Assembly: GCF_015529805.1 (NCBI RefSeq)
Contig: NZ_CP064654.1
Span: forward strand, 868,001-932,000
Length of the DNA stretch: 64,000 bases
Direction: 5' to 3'
DNA from: Qipengyuania soli
GTDB taxonomy: Bacteria; Pseudomonadota; Alphaproteobacteria; Sphingomonadales; Sphingomonadaceae
Positions 8,884-18,234 of this stretch are shown here, in pieces. Position numbers and translations under genes: made by a program. The first letter of the stretch is position 1; each line of letters begins with the position of its first letter. The notes below the pieces were generated by a model that saw nothing but the letters and a program-made list of their open reading frames with translations, was not told the origin of the DNA and did no database searches.

Positions 8884-9869
8884 GCGACGCGCTGCCGGAA
8901 GGCATACACGAATTTCTTGGCGATACCGAATGGGAGGGTGCGGAGATCGCACCGCTGGTCGGCGATGCCAGTTTCCGCCGGTACTTCCGCATCCGCATGG
9001 GCAGCCGCAGCGCCATGCTGATGCACGCCCCGCCGCCCCACGAGGATCCTCGCCCGTTCCTGCACGTCGCGCACTGGCTGAACGACAATGGCATGCGCGC
9101 GCCGCACATCCTCGCAGAGGATGCGGCAGGTGGCTGGGTGCTGACCGAGGACTTCGGTGACCAGCGCATGCGCGAATGGATCGACGACCATCCACGCGAT
9201 GAAGAGCACATCTACGCGCAAGCCATCGACGCATTGGTCCAGCTTCACCAGCTGCCGCCGGGACCTTTCGATCCATACGACATGGCCGTTTATCGGCGCG
9301 AGGTGGACCTGTTCGTCGAATGGTACTGTCCGGCGATGGGGCTCGAGGTGGACCTCGACGGCTGGCGTGCCACATGGGACGAGGCGCTGACACCGCTGCT
9401 GGTCCGCCAGATTCCGGGCGTGACGGTGCTGCGCGACTATCACGCGGAAAACATCATGCTTCTCGAACCGAGCAGGCTTGCGGGCGAACAGGGGCTGATC
9501 GATTTCCAGGACGCGCTGGTCGGGCATCCGGCCTACGACCTCGTCAGCCTGCTCCAGGATGCCCGCCGGGATGTCTCCGAAACGCTCGAGCATGACATGC
9601 TCTGCCGCTATCGCGCTGCGGCCGATCCGGGCGAGTTTTTCGAAGCCGACTACGCCCGCCTGGGTGCGCAGAGGAACACCAAGATCGTCGGTATCTTCAC
9701 CCGCCTGTGCAAGCGCGACGGCAAGCACCGCTACCTCGCCATGATTCCGCGCGTGTGGCAGGCGATGGAACGCGATCTCGCGCATGAGGCACTCGCGCCC
9801 GTGGCCGCGTGGTTCGCTGCCAATATCCCGCAGGAAATACGTGATTCGCTCGGCGGGGAGATGCAGTGA
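8880..9869 (+). CDS. amgK: N-acetylmuramate/N-acetylglucosamine kinase AmgK
   Basis: A 329-residue phosphotransferase of the APH/choline-kinase fold. It shows GDASFRRYFRI near the N terminus, a hinge segment VLTEDFGDQ, the catalytic loop LRDYHAENIMLL (Brenner-type motif HAEN) and the metal-binding IDFQDALVGHPAYDL. AmgK phosphorylates MurNAc (and GlcNAc) at C1 as the first step of the peptidoglycan recycling route that bypasses MurA and hence fosfomycin. The next gene, a murU-like nucleotidyltransferase overlapping by GTGA, makes this assignment much stronger than homology to aminoglycoside kinases alone. The start is the ATG at 8880 inside the tsaE stop. Confidence 0.9.
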   Translation: MSDALPEGIHEFLGDTEWEGAEIAPLVGDASFRRYFRIRMGSRSAMLMHAPPPHEDPRPFLHVAHWLNDNGMRAPHILAEDAAGGWVLTEDFGDQRMREWIDDHPRDEEHIYAQAIDALVQLHQLPPGPFDPYDMAVYRREVDLFVEWYCPAMGLEVDLDGWRATWDEALTPLLVRQIPGVTVLRDYHAENIMLLEPSRLAGEQGLIDFQDALVGHPAYDLVSLLQDARRDVSETLEHDMLCRYRAAADPGEFFEADYARLGAQRNTKIVGIFTRLCKRDGKHRYLAMIPRVWQAMERDLAHEALAPVAAWFAANIPQEIRDSLGGEMQ

Positions 9870-10588
9870 GCAAGCTCGCTTCCGACACCGCAATGCTGAT
9901 GGCGGCAGGGCTGGGCAAGCGCATGCGTCCCCTGACGGCTGCCACGCCGAAGCCCCTGGTTCGCGTGGCCGGCAAGCCGCTCATCGACCGTGCGCTAGAC
10001 CGGCTGGAGGATGCGGGCGTCGCCAAGGCGGTGGTCAACGTGCACTACCTCGCCGACGCGATCGAGGCGCATGTGGGCCAGCGCAAGGCTCCATCGGTAG
10101 TTTTTTCCGATGAACGGGCGGTCCTGCTCGAAACCGGCGGGGGCATGATCAAGGCGCAGGCTGCCGGCCAGCTTCCCGATCCCTTCTTTGCCTGCAATGC
10201 CGACAGCATCTGGCTCGACGGGCCGCGCAATGCCTTTGCCGACCTTTCCGCTCGCTGGGACGCGGACAAGATGGATGCGCTGTTGCTGGTGGTGAGCCAT
10301 GCGCGCGCATTCAACTTCGACGGTACGGGCGATTTCTACATGGACGGGGCAGGGCGCCTGACCCGCAAGCAGCCGGGACGTATCGCGCCCTTCATCTACA
10401 CCGGCATCCAGATCGTGTCGCATCGCCTTTTGCGTGACGCGCCGGAGGGCAAGTTTTCGACCAACGTGCTGTGGGATCGCGCGATCGAGGAAGGCCGGCT
10501 TTACGGCGTCGCGTTCACCGGGCTGTGGTATGAAGTAGGAACGCCCGCCCACATCGCTCCGACCGAGGAGGCGCTCAGGGGTGGCTGA
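9866..10588 (+). CDS. murU: MurNAc-1-phosphate uridylyltransferase MurU
   Basis: A 240-residue nucleotidyltransferase of the GT-A/NTP_transferase family. The nucleotide-binding signature is MLMAAGLGKRMRPLTAATPKPLV, shortened here from residues 9-31. Further motifs are VVNVHYLAD, ETGGGM, FFACNADSIW (metal site around D) and the C-terminal WYEVGTPAHI. It converts MurNAc-1-P plus UTP to UDP-MurNAc, the step after AmgK. It starts at a GTG overlapping the amgK stop and overlaps the addB start by 8 bases. A closely related alternative would be a sugar-1-P nucleotidyltransferase of other specificity, but the amgK neighbour argues for MurU. Confidence 0.9.
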   Translation: MSKLASDTAMLMAAGLGKRMRPLTAATPKPLVRVAGKPLIDRALDRLEDAGVAKAVVNVHYLADAIEAHVGQRKAPSVVFSDERAVLLETGGGMIKAQAAGQLPDPFFACNADSIWLDGPRNAFADLSARWDADKMDALLLVVSHARAFNFDGTGDFYMDGAGRLTRKQPGRIAPFIYTGIQIVSHRLLRDAPEGKFSTNVLWDRAIEEGRLYGVAFTGLWYEVGTPAHIAPTEEALRGG

Positions 10589-13583
10589 CCGCCCGGGTCC
10601 CAAGGTCTATTCGATCGCTGCCCACCGGGGTTTTGCCGATGCCCTCGTTGCAGGGCTGGTACCCCGATATGCCGACGGCGACCTTGGCCTAGCACGGCTC
10701 ACTCTCCTGCTACCGAGCAGTCGCGCGCGCCGCACTGTCTCCGAAGCCTTCATTCGTCACGCCGGCGAATCCGGCCAGAATGGCTTGCTGATGCCGCGCG
10801 TGGCGATCGTCGGCGACCTCGATCTCGACGAGACGCTCGGTCCCTTGCTCGACCCCCTCGGTGGTGCGGATGTACCACCCGCAATAGACCCGCAGCGCCG
10901 CCTCTTTGCCCTGGCCCAGATTCTCGGCAAGAACATGGACGATCCGCCCGGCGGGGCGACGCTCCTGCGGCTGGCACGTGAAACTGCTGCCACGATGGAT
11001 CGCCTGCTGGCGGAGGGCATATCGCCCTCCGACCTTGTCGACGACAAGGTCACCGGCATCTATCCCGACCTGTCGAGTCACTGGCAGGACAGCCTGAGGT
11101 TGTTCGCCGAGGTGCAGGCCCGCTGGCTGGCGCAGCTTGACGAATGGGGCGCAATCGACACCGCGACGCGCCGCAACCGGCTGTTCGAACATGCGGCGCG
11201 CGAATGGAAGGCCAACCCGCCGCTGACCCCGATCGTGGCGGCGGGCGTGACGAGTGCCGCGCCGGCGCTTGCCAATCTGCTGCGCGTCGTGGCCGACCTG
11301 CCGCAGGGTGCCGTGATCCTGCCCGATTTCGACCTGACAATGCCTGATGTCGTGTGGGACGAACTCGGCAGGGCAGGGGCGGCCCCCGAGCCCGGAGAGA
11401 GTCCTTTCGCCCGTGATGACGCGGTCACGCATCCGCAATACCACCTGAAGCTGTTGCTCAACCGCATGAGCGTGCGGCGCGAGGAGGTGCAGCCGTGGCA
11501 CCGACGCGGGATGACGGCTGCGCCGCCGGAGCGCAGCCACGCAATCGGCTCGCTCTTCCTGCCGCCCGAAGCGAGCAAGGCATGGGTCGATCTCCCCGCA
11601 GACAAGCGTCGCTTGGCAGGCGTGCGGGTGATGCAGGCGGCCAATCCCGAAGAGGAAGCTCAGGCTATCGCGCTGCTCGTTCGCGAAACCTTGGAGCAGC
11701 CGGAAAGGCGCGTCGCAGTCGTCACTCCCGACCGGGCGCTTGCCCGGCGGGTGGTGCATCACCTTTCCCGCTGGAACGTCACAGCTGACGATTCCGCCGG
11801 CCGGCCGCTGTCGCAGACCCCCGCCGGGCGTTTCCTGCTCCTGCTCGCCGAAGTTCTGGCCGAGGATGCGGCACCCGTGCCGCTGATGGCACTCCTGGGC
11901 CATCCGCTGGCGAACGGCGGCATGGAACGCGGGACATGGCTGCGCCAGCTTCGCCGGGTCGAGCGGGCGCTGCGCGGACCGCGAAGGGAAGGCGGGCTGG
12001 CTCCCGTTGCGTCCTGCGTGCGAATTCTGGCCGAACGCCACCCCAAGGTCGGTGAATGGTTCGCGGCCGTGGAAGCTGCCCTCTCACCGCTCTTCCAGCT
12101 GCCCGAGGAGGTCGGTCTTGTCGAACTTCTCGACGCATTGGCGAATGCGGGAGAGGCACTGTGCGGAGAGGGGCTCTGGGCCCGCGAGGACGGTCGCGCG
12201 CTTGCGGGGTTTGTCGAGGACATGCGCCTTCATGCGCGCGACGCAGGCTTCGCCCTCGATCGGCGCGAAGCAGTTGTCGCGTTGCGCGACGCGATGGAAC
12301 AGATCGCTGTACGACCACCCTATGGCGGCCACGCAAGGGTGCAGGTTCTGGGTTTGCTCGAAAGCCGCATGAACCGCGCGGACCTCGTCATCTGTGCAGG
12401 CCTTAACGAAGGTGTCTGGCCAGTGCGGGGCAGCGTCGATTCCCTGCTCGCCCCACCTGTGCTCCGCGCGCTTGGCGTGCCGGGAGGCGATTTCCGCATC
12501 GGGCTTTCGGCGCACGACCTTGCCGGTGCCCTGGGTGCTCCGGAGGTGGTCCTGAGCCGGTCTGCGCGCGACGAGGGCGGGCCTGCGATCCCCTCACGGT
12601 TCCTTTTGCGGGTGCAGGCGTTGCTCGGCGACATGCTCGACCGGCACAGCGAGACCGGCGCCATCGATCTCGCCCGCGCAATGGCCCGCGCTGCGCCCGT
12701 GGAAGCGCATCCGCGACCGCGACCGGTTCCCAGTGCCGAGCAGCGCAAGGTCGACATTTCCGCGACCGCACTGGATCGGCTCCTGGGCGACCCGTACCAG
12801 TTCTTTGCACAGAAGATCCTCGGCCTGTCGGAACTCGACACGCTCGATGCCGATCCCGACGCGCTTTGGCAGGGTAACGTCGCGCACAAGGTGCTCGAGC
12901 GCTGGCACGAGGAACGCATCGCCGGCCGACCCGCGAGCATTGTCGCGATCATGGAAGACGTGCTCGATGCCGAAAATGCAGACCCGTTGGTGAGGGGCCT
13001 GTGGCGCCCGCGGCTTCAGGCTGCGCTGCGCTGGGTCGAGGAGACGGTAGAGCAGTACGAGGATCGCGAGGTCCTTGCTGTCGAACAGCGTGGGTCCATG
13101 CAATTCGAAGGTGTGCCTGTGCACGGCCGAGCGGATCGCATCGATCGGCTGGAGAACGGCACGCTTGCCATCGTCGACTATAAGACAGGGCAGCCACCCA
13201 GTGCAGCCATGGTCGAGCAGGGTTTCGCGCTGCAACTCGGCATCCTTGGGCTGATCGCGGAGCGCGGAGGTTTCGAACAGCTGCGTGGCGACCCTGGCGG
13301 CTACGAGTACTGGTCGCTTGGCAAGGCGAAGGCCGATAACCCCCATGGGTTCGGCTATGTCGAGGTTCCGCTAAAGGTCGGACGCAAGACCTCGGGCGTA
13401 CTGCCGGAGGACTTCTTGCCCCTGACCGCGGCCAAGCTGAGCGAGGCGTTTGGTCGCTACATCAAGGGAAGCGACCCGTTTACGGCCCGCGAGAACCCGA
13501 ATTTCCCAGCCTACGACACCTACGACCAGCTCATGCGGTTGGACGAGTGGATCGCATTGCAGGACGGGGATGAAGCTGCATGA
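10581..13583 (+). CDS. addB: Double-strand break repair protein AddB
   Basis: A 1000-residue subunit of the AddAB helicase-nuclease that resects double-strand breaks for RecA-dependent repair, the alphaproteobacterial counterpart of RecBCD. The central region is a helicase-like fold without an obvious Walker A (the Chi-scanning subunit); LVICAGLNEGVWP is a typical AddB element. The C terminus holds a PDDEXK_1 nuclease domain (about residues 725-960): ISATALDRLLGDPYQFF, GNVAHKVLERWHEE, VHGRADRID and IVDYKTGQPP, carrying the catalytic D-x(n)-Y-K. It starts at a GTG at 10581 that overlaps murU; its stop overlaps addA (ATGA). Confidence 0.95.
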   Translation: MADRPGPKVYSIAAHRGFADALVAGLVPRYADGDLGLARLTLLLPSSRARRTVSEAFIRHAGESGQNGLLMPRVAIVGDLDLDETLGPLLDPLGGADVPPAIDPQRRLFALAQILGKNMDDPPGGATLLRLARETAATMDRLLAEGISPSDLVDDKVTGIYPDLSSHWQDSLRLFAEVQARWLAQLDEWGAIDTATRRNRLFEHAAREWKANPPLTPIVAAGVTSAAPALANLLRVVADLPQGAVILPDFDLTMPDVVWDELGRAGAAPEPGESPFARDDAVTHPQYHLKLLLNRMSVRREEVQPWHRRGMTAAPPERSHAIGSLFLPPEASKAWVDLPADKRRLAGVRVMQAANPEEEAQAIALLVRETLEQPERRVAVVTPDRALARRVVHHLSRWNVTADDSAGRPLSQTPAGRFLLLLAEVLAEDAAPVPLMALLGHPLANGGMERGTWLRQLRRVERALRGPRREGGLAPVASCVRILAERHPKVGEWFAAVEAALSPLFQLPEEVGLVELLDALANAGEALCGEGLWAREDGRALAGFVEDMRLHARDAGFALDRREAVVALRDAMEQIAVRPPYGGHARVQVLGLLESRMNRADLVICAGLNEGVWPVRGSVDSLLAPPVLRALGVPGGDFRIGLSAHDLAGALGAPEVVLSRSARDEGGPAIPSRFLLRVQALLGDMLDRHSETGAIDLARAMARAAPVEAHPRPRPVPSAEQRKVDISATALDRLLGDPYQFFAQKILGLSELDTLDADPDALWQGNVAHKVLERWHEERIAGRPASIVAIMEDVLDAENADPLVRGLWRPRLQAALRWVEETVEQYEDREVLAVEQRGSMQFEGVPVHGRADRIDRLENGTLAIVDYKTGQPPSAAMVEQGFALQLGILGLIAERGGFEQLRGDPGGYEYWSLGKAKADNPHGFGYVEVPLKVGRKTSGVLPEDFLPLTAAKLSEAFGRYIKGSDPFTARENPNFPAYDTYDQLMRLDEWIALQDGDEAA

Positions 13584-16500
13584 GCGGGAAGGTCTATCCC
13601 CTTCAGGGCGAGCAGCGCCCGGCGGTCGATCCGCACGAAAGCGTGTGGCTTTCGGCGAGTGCGGGGACTGGCAAGACCCAGGTCCTTTCCGCCCGCGTGC
13701 TACGGCTGTTGCTGGAGCCCGGTGCAGACCCGTCGCAAATCCTTTGCCTGACTTTTACCAAGGCGGGCGCGGCCGAGATGGCCGTGCGTGTAAATTCCGT
13801 TCTTGCCCGCTGGGTACGGATGGAGGGGACCGAGCTTGCGAAGGAACTCGGCTACCTCGGCGCACCGATCGATCCCGATACGCAGGCGCGAGCACGGGCG
13901 CTATTCGCGCGGGTGCTCGACTGTCCGGGCGGCGGCCTCAGGATCGATACGATCCACGCTTTCGCGCAGTACCTTCTCGCCGCTTTTCCGGGAGAAGCCG
14001 GCATGTTGCCGGGTTCGCGTCCCATGGAGGATCGCGAGCGCGACCTGCTGAGCCGCCAGGTTCTGTCCGACCTGCTTTCCGAAGATGATCCGCAAATCTG
14101 CGACGCAATTGCCGAAATGAGCCGCCGTAAGGGGCCCGACGCAGTGCGCGGCTGGCTGATGCGTTGCGCCGCGCACATGGAGCTTTGGCAGGGGCCGGGA
14201 AGCTGGCAGCCTCCGATGGCTGCGCGAGTTCATGCGACGCTCGGGATGCCGGCAGATGCCGGGCAGGGCTGGGTTGCCGAAGGATGCACCGACGCTGCCT
14301 TCCCTGTGGCTACCCTACGTTCGCTGCGAGACGCGGCCCGCGGCTGGAGCGCGGCCACCGGGCAGAACGCAGCCGATTTCGCCGATCGATGGCTCGCGAG
14401 CGGGGCCGAGGACCGGTTGGCCGAGCTCGGCGGATTCCTCGATACTTTCCTCAAGAAGGATGGCGATCCGCGCAAGATGGCGGGCGCGGAGAAAGTCGAT
14501 CCGTCGTTCTCGGCCCATCAGGAAATCCTCGCCGAAGCTGTGGCCATGGTGCGTGAACGCGCCGCCTTGCTCGATCTCGCCGCCTTCCTGGCGCCGCAAC
14601 TGGAAGCTGGCCGCGCATTCGCGCTTGCATGGGACAAGGCCAAGCAGCGTGAGGGGCTGGTCGATTTCGACGACCTGATCGCCCGCGCGGCAACCCTGCT
14701 GGCTGACAGCGAAATGGCCGACTGGATCCGTTACAAGCTCGATCGCAGCTTCGATCATATCCTTGTCGACGAGGCGCAGGATACCAATGCCGCGCAGTGG
14801 CAGATCATCAAGGCGCTGACGGACGACTATTTCTCGGGCGAAGGCGCACGGGGCGAAATCATCCGCACGATCTTCACGGTCGGTGACTATAAGCAGGCGA
14901 TCTTCGGCTTCCAGGGCACCAGCCCCGAGAATTTCCGCGAAGCGCGGGACTATTATCGCAAGCGCCTTGCGGATCTGGCCGAGGAATTGCGCGGGAGCCG
15001 AAGCAACCGGCGGTCGAACGGATTGCGCGAATACGGGCTCGACCAGAGCTATCGTACGAACGCCACTGTCCTCGAGTTCGTCGACCGCGCAATTCTGGGC
15101 ATCGGCCCCGAAGGTCTCGGTCTCGACGACTACGACGAGCACCGAGGCAGCAGCCGCCCCGGTCTCGTCACCCTGTGGAAGGAAGTGCGCGGGCCGGGTG
15201 GCGAGGGTGAAGAGCCGGGCGAGGAAGAAGGCTGGTTGTCGAAGCACGACCGCCGGATGGCCGACCAGATCGCTATGCAGGTCAAGCGCTGGTTCGATCC
15301 CGCAGGCGACGGCTTCACGCTGGTAAAGGGAGACAAGCCGCGGCGTGCTGGTCCGGGCGATGTGATGATCCTCGTCCAGAAACGCCGCGACCTTGCATCG
15401 CTGATAGTGGCCCGGTTGTATTGCCATGGCGTGCCTGTGGCCGGTGTCGACCGTTTGCGCCTCGGCAATCCGCTGGCGGTCAAGGACCTGATGGCTGCAA
15501 TCCGCTTTGCCGCGCAGCCGCTCGACGATCTCACTCTCGCCAGCCTGCTCGTGTCTCCGCTGGTCGGTTGGAGCCAGGAGGAACTGCTCGAATACGGCTA
15601 TCGAACCAAGGGAATGCGTTTGTGGGAGCACCTGCGCGACCATGACGCGCCACGGGTCCGGGAAACGGTCGATGCGCTGCGCGAAATTCTCCGTCGGGCC
15701 GACTACGACAGCCCGCAACAGCTCCTGCACTGGATACTGGTGGGGCCGATGGATGGGCGGCGCAGGCTGGTCGCGCGGCTCGGGCGCGAGGCCAACGATC
15801 CGATCGATGAACTGCTGAATGCCGCAAACGCCTATGCCAGCGCGCATGTTGCCAGCCTGCAGGGCTTCATCCGCTGGTTCGACGCCGGGGACGCCGACCT
15901 CAAGCGCGAGGCGGGCGAGGGCGGTGACCAGGTTCGCGTAATGACCGTCCATGGATCGAAGGGCCTGCAGGCGCCCATAGTCGTCCTTGCCGATGCAGCG
16001 ATCAGGCCGGATCCTTCTGGCGACCTTGAGCTGGTCGATGATGCCCATGGGTTCGGGCATCAGAGGACCATTCCTCTTCCGGCGCTCTCCAAGGAGGAGA
16101 AGGTCGGTCCGGTCCGCATGGCGGATGCGGCCAAGGCTGCGCGGGCGATGCAGGAGCACTGGCGGCTGCTCTACGTCGCAATGACGCGGGCAGAGGAGGC
16201 GCTGTTCATCGGCGGGTCGCTCGGGCCGCGCGAGGCGAAGAACGGGCCGCATGAGGACAGCTGGTTTGCGCGGCTTCATGCCCTGTTCGGCGAGGACGAG
16301 GGACTTGCCGACGATATCTGGGGTGCCCGCTGGGAAATCGGAACGCGAGCGCCGCCGGTGCCTGCGGAACACCAAGCGCCTGCGAATGAAGCGCTCGAAT
16401 TGCCCGAATGGGCGCGCCGAACAGTGGGACCCGAACCGCGCCCGCCAAGACCGCTGGCCCCCTCGGGACTGGGCGAGGTCGAGGGCAGCGATCCGCCGCT

Positions 16501-17056
16501 GCCTCCCGCCAATGCCGCTGAAGCCGCGCGGCGCGGCACGCTGATACATGCCCTGCTCGAACGCCTGCCGCAGGTGATGGAAGACCGCGAAGTGCGCGGG
16601 CGCAAATGGCTGGAGCGGCAAGCCGCCGAACTGTCCCGGGAAGCGCGCGAAGAGATGCTCGCACGCGCACTGGAAGTCCTGGCCGTGCCCGGTTTCGCCG
16701 ATATCTTCGGTCCCGATGCGCTTGCCGAAATCCCTCTGGCCGCCACGGTCGAAGGCCAGGTCGTCATGGGTACCGCCGACCGCCTGCTGGTCACGGGCGA
16801 GCGGGTGGTGGTGGTGGATTTCAAGACCGCGCGGCGGCCTCCGTCCTCGCTCGACGCCATACCCGAGAGCACGATGCGGCAGATGGCTGCCTATGTCGCT
16901 GCCCTTGAGCGCATCTATCCCGACCGGACAGTCGAGGCAGCTGTCCTCTATACCCAGACACCGCAACTCTTCGCCTTGCCCGGCGAACGGTTGGATGCCT
17001 ACAAGACGCAGTTTGCGGCCTCGCAGGAAAGTTTCGCCCTGCCGCCGCTTGAGTAA
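13580..17056 (+). CDS. addA: Double-strand break repair helicase AddA
   Basis: A 1158-residue UvrD/Rep-type superfamily 1 helicase with a C-terminal nuclease domain, the motor subunit of AddAB. Visible helicase motifs: Walker A SASAGTGKTQ (K32), motif Ia CLTFTKAGAAEMA, motif II ILVDEAQDTN, motif III TVGDYKQAIFGFQG, motif V VMTVHGSKGLQAPIVVL and motif VI LYVAMTRAEEAL. The nuclease domain near the C terminus has GTLIHALLERLPQ, GTADRLLV and VVDFKTARRPP. The ATG lies in the addB stop. trxA follows after 48 bases with its own ribosome-binding site. Confidence 0.97.
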   Translation: MSGKVYPLQGEQRPAVDPHESVWLSASAGTGKTQVLSARVLRLLLEPGADPSQILCLTFTKAGAAEMAVRVNSVLARWVRMEGTELAKELGYLGAPIDPDTQARARALFARVLDCPGGGLRIDTIHAFAQYLLAAFPGEAGMLPGSRPMEDRERDLLSRQVLSDLLSEDDPQICDAIAEMSRRKGPDAVRGWLMRCAAHMELWQGPGSWQPPMAARVHATLGMPADAGQGWVAEGCTDAAFPVATLRSLRDAARGWSAATGQNAADFADRWLASGAEDRLAELGGFLDTFLKKDGDPRKMAGAEKVDPSFSAHQEILAEAVAMVRERAALLDLAAFLAPQLEAGRAFALAWDKAKQREGLVDFDDLIARAATLLADSEMADWIRYKLDRSFDHILVDEAQDTNAAQWQIIKALTDDYFSGEGARGEIIRTIFTVGDYKQAIFGFQGTSPENFREARDYYRKRLADLAEELRGSRSNRRSNGLREYGLDQSYRTNATVLEFVDRAILGIGPEGLGLDDYDEHRGSSRPGLVTLWKEVRGPGGEGEEPGEEEGWLSKHDRRMADQIAMQVKRWFDPAGDGFTLVKGDKPRRAGPGDVMILVQKRRDLASLIVARLYCHGVPVAGVDRLRLGNPLAVKDLMAAIRFAAQPLDDLTLASLLVSPLVGWSQEELLEYGYRTKGMRLWEHLRDHDAPRVRETVDALREILRRADYDSPQQLLHWILVGPMDGRRRLVARLGREANDPIDELLNAANAYASAHVASLQGFIRWFDAGDADLKREAGEGGDQVRVMTVHGSKGLQAPIVVLADAAIRPDPSGDLELVDDAHGFGHQRTIPLPALSKEEKVGPVRMADAAKAARAMQEHWRLLYVAMTRAEEALFIGGSLGPREAKNGPHEDSWFARLHALFGEDEGLADDIWGARWEIGTRAPPVPAEHQAPANEALELPEWARRTVGPEPRPPRPLAPSGLGEVEGSDPPLPPANAAEAARRGTLIHALLERLPQVMEDREVRGRKWLERQAAELSREAREEMLARALEVLAVPGFADIFGPDALAEIPLAATVEGQVVMGTADRLLVTGERVVVVDFKTARRPPSSLDAIPESTMRQMAAYVAALERIYPDRTVEAAVLYTQTPQLFALPGERLDAYKTQFAASQESFALPPLE

Positions 17057-17104
17057 TCGCCTGCGCCACCCACATCGGTGCAAAGCATTTCAGGAGAAAT
17101 TCCC

Positions 17105-17425
17105 ATGGCAACCACCGCCGTCACCGATGCCAGCTTCAAGAGCGACGTGCTCGAATCCGACAAGCCCGTGCTGGTCGATTTCTGGGCCGACTGGTGTGGC
17201 CCGTGCAAGATGATCGCTCCGGCGCTCGAAGAGCTTTCGGAAGAACTTGCCGACAAGGTGACCATCGCCAAGATGGACATCATGGAAAACCCGGAGGTTC
17301 CCGGCGGCATGGGCGTGCAGGGCATTCCCTACCTCGTCCTGTTCAAGGACGGACAGCCCGCCGCCCACATGCGTGGCGCGGCACCGAAAGGTCAGCTCAA
17401 GCAGTGGCTTGAGAGCGTCCTCTAA
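17105..17425 (+). CDS. trxA: Thioredoxin TrxA
   Basis: A 106-residue cytosolic disulfide reductase. Active site DFWADWCGPCKM with C31 and C34, cis-Pro in GIPYLVLFKDG, and the usual beta-alpha fold length. The start is the ATG at 17105, with CAGGAGA about 8 bases upstream, giving the standard MATTAVTD start. It is the last gene of the divL-addA chain. Its TAA overlaps the stop of the convergent IMPase-family gene (shared bases 17422-17425, CTAA). Confidence 0.98.
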   Translation: MATTAVTDASFKSDVLESDKPVLVDFWADWCGPCKMIAPALEELSEELADKVTIAKMDIMENPEVPGGMGVQGIPYLVLFKDGQPAAHMRGAAPKGQLKQWLESVL

Positions 17426-18234
17426 TCCAGTTTCGAATAAAGTCCGGCGAGCTCTTCCCACAGGGAGGGGCTCGCCGCTCCTATGAGGCCGGTGCGACCG
17501 TGTTCGTCGACACGGTAGGGTGAACCGTCCGGTCTGGCTGCCATTCCGCCAGCCTCGTTTAGCCAAAGAACCCCAGCTGCATGATCCCAGGCCAGCGTCC
17601 GCTCGAAGATGGAAACATCGTTCGTACCGAGCGCGAGGCGCGGATACTGCTCGGCCGCGCAATAGGGCACGTCGACCAGGGCATAGTTGGGAGCAACATG
17701 ACGTTTCGTCGCCTCCCGGCGCGCCTCATCCATGAAGACCAGTGAAATCGCGGCGACGGGCGGTGTAGCGCCGGTGGGTCGCGAGGTAACGGCCTGCCCG
17801 TCGATCGAGGCGCCCTTGCCCATGTGCGCGACGCAGAACCGGCCGCTCAGGCAATCATAGATCCAGCCCGACCGGGCCTCGCCGCCGTCCGCGCGCGCGA
17901 CGATCACTCCGAAAGGCGGCTGTCCGGCAGCGAAGTTGCGCGTTCCGTCGATGGGATCGACAATCCAGCAGGGTCGGTCGAGCCGCTCGAGAATGCCCGG
18001 GTCGGCATGCGCCGCTTCCTCGCCAACGAAGGCGAGCGAGGAGTCGATAGCCGCCAGGCCTTCGCGCAGGAGCGCTTCGCTTTCCTTGTCGGCGATGGTG
18101 ACGGGATCGTTGCCGCCCTTGTCCTGCACCTCACCCTCGGCGAGGTTGCGATACCGGGGCAGGATTGCCTGTTCGGTGACCCGCCGCATGAGCGCGAGGA
18201 TTTCGCGGTCGAGGGCGCCTTCTGCTCCGGTCAC
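17422..18234 (-). CDS. Inositol monophosphatase family protein
   Basis: A 270-residue Mg/Li-sensitive phosphatase of the IMPase/FBPase superfamily. Metal-binding motifs are FVGEEAA (first Glu), WIVDPIDGTRNFAAG and the C-terminal AWDHAAGVLWLNEAGG. Members include SuhB, HisN (histidinol-phosphatase) and CysQ; this one is clearly different from the suhB copy at 59667, and its substrate cannot be fixed from sequence. The context argJ-GST-IMPase on one strand with an ATGA overlap to the GST points to a common transcript. A role as HisN is possible but unproven. Confidence 0.9.
   Translation of the reverse strand: MTGAEGALDREILALMRRVTEQAILPRYRNLAEGEVQDKGGNDPVTIADKESEALLREGLAAIDSSLAFVGEEAAHADPGILERLDRPCWIVDPIDGTRNFAAGQPPFGVIVARADGGEARSGWIYDCLSGRFCVAHMGKGASIDGQAVTSRPTGATPPVAAISLVFMDEARREATKRHVAPNYALVDVPYCAAEQYPRLALGTNDVSIFERTLAWDHAAGVLWLNEAGGMAARPDGSPYRVDEHGRTGLIGAASPSLWEELAGLYSKLD

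Noticed and set aside
8880-9869. Aminoglycoside phosphotransferase (resistance gene)
   Set aside because: The fold is shared, but overlap with a murU-type gene and the alphaproteobacterial gene order fit AmgK far better.
14315-17083. Very long open frame (922 codons) on the minus strand opposite addA
   Set aside because: addA has complete helicase and nuclease motifs on the other strand. Long antisense frames are expected in GC-rich genes with strong third-position bias.
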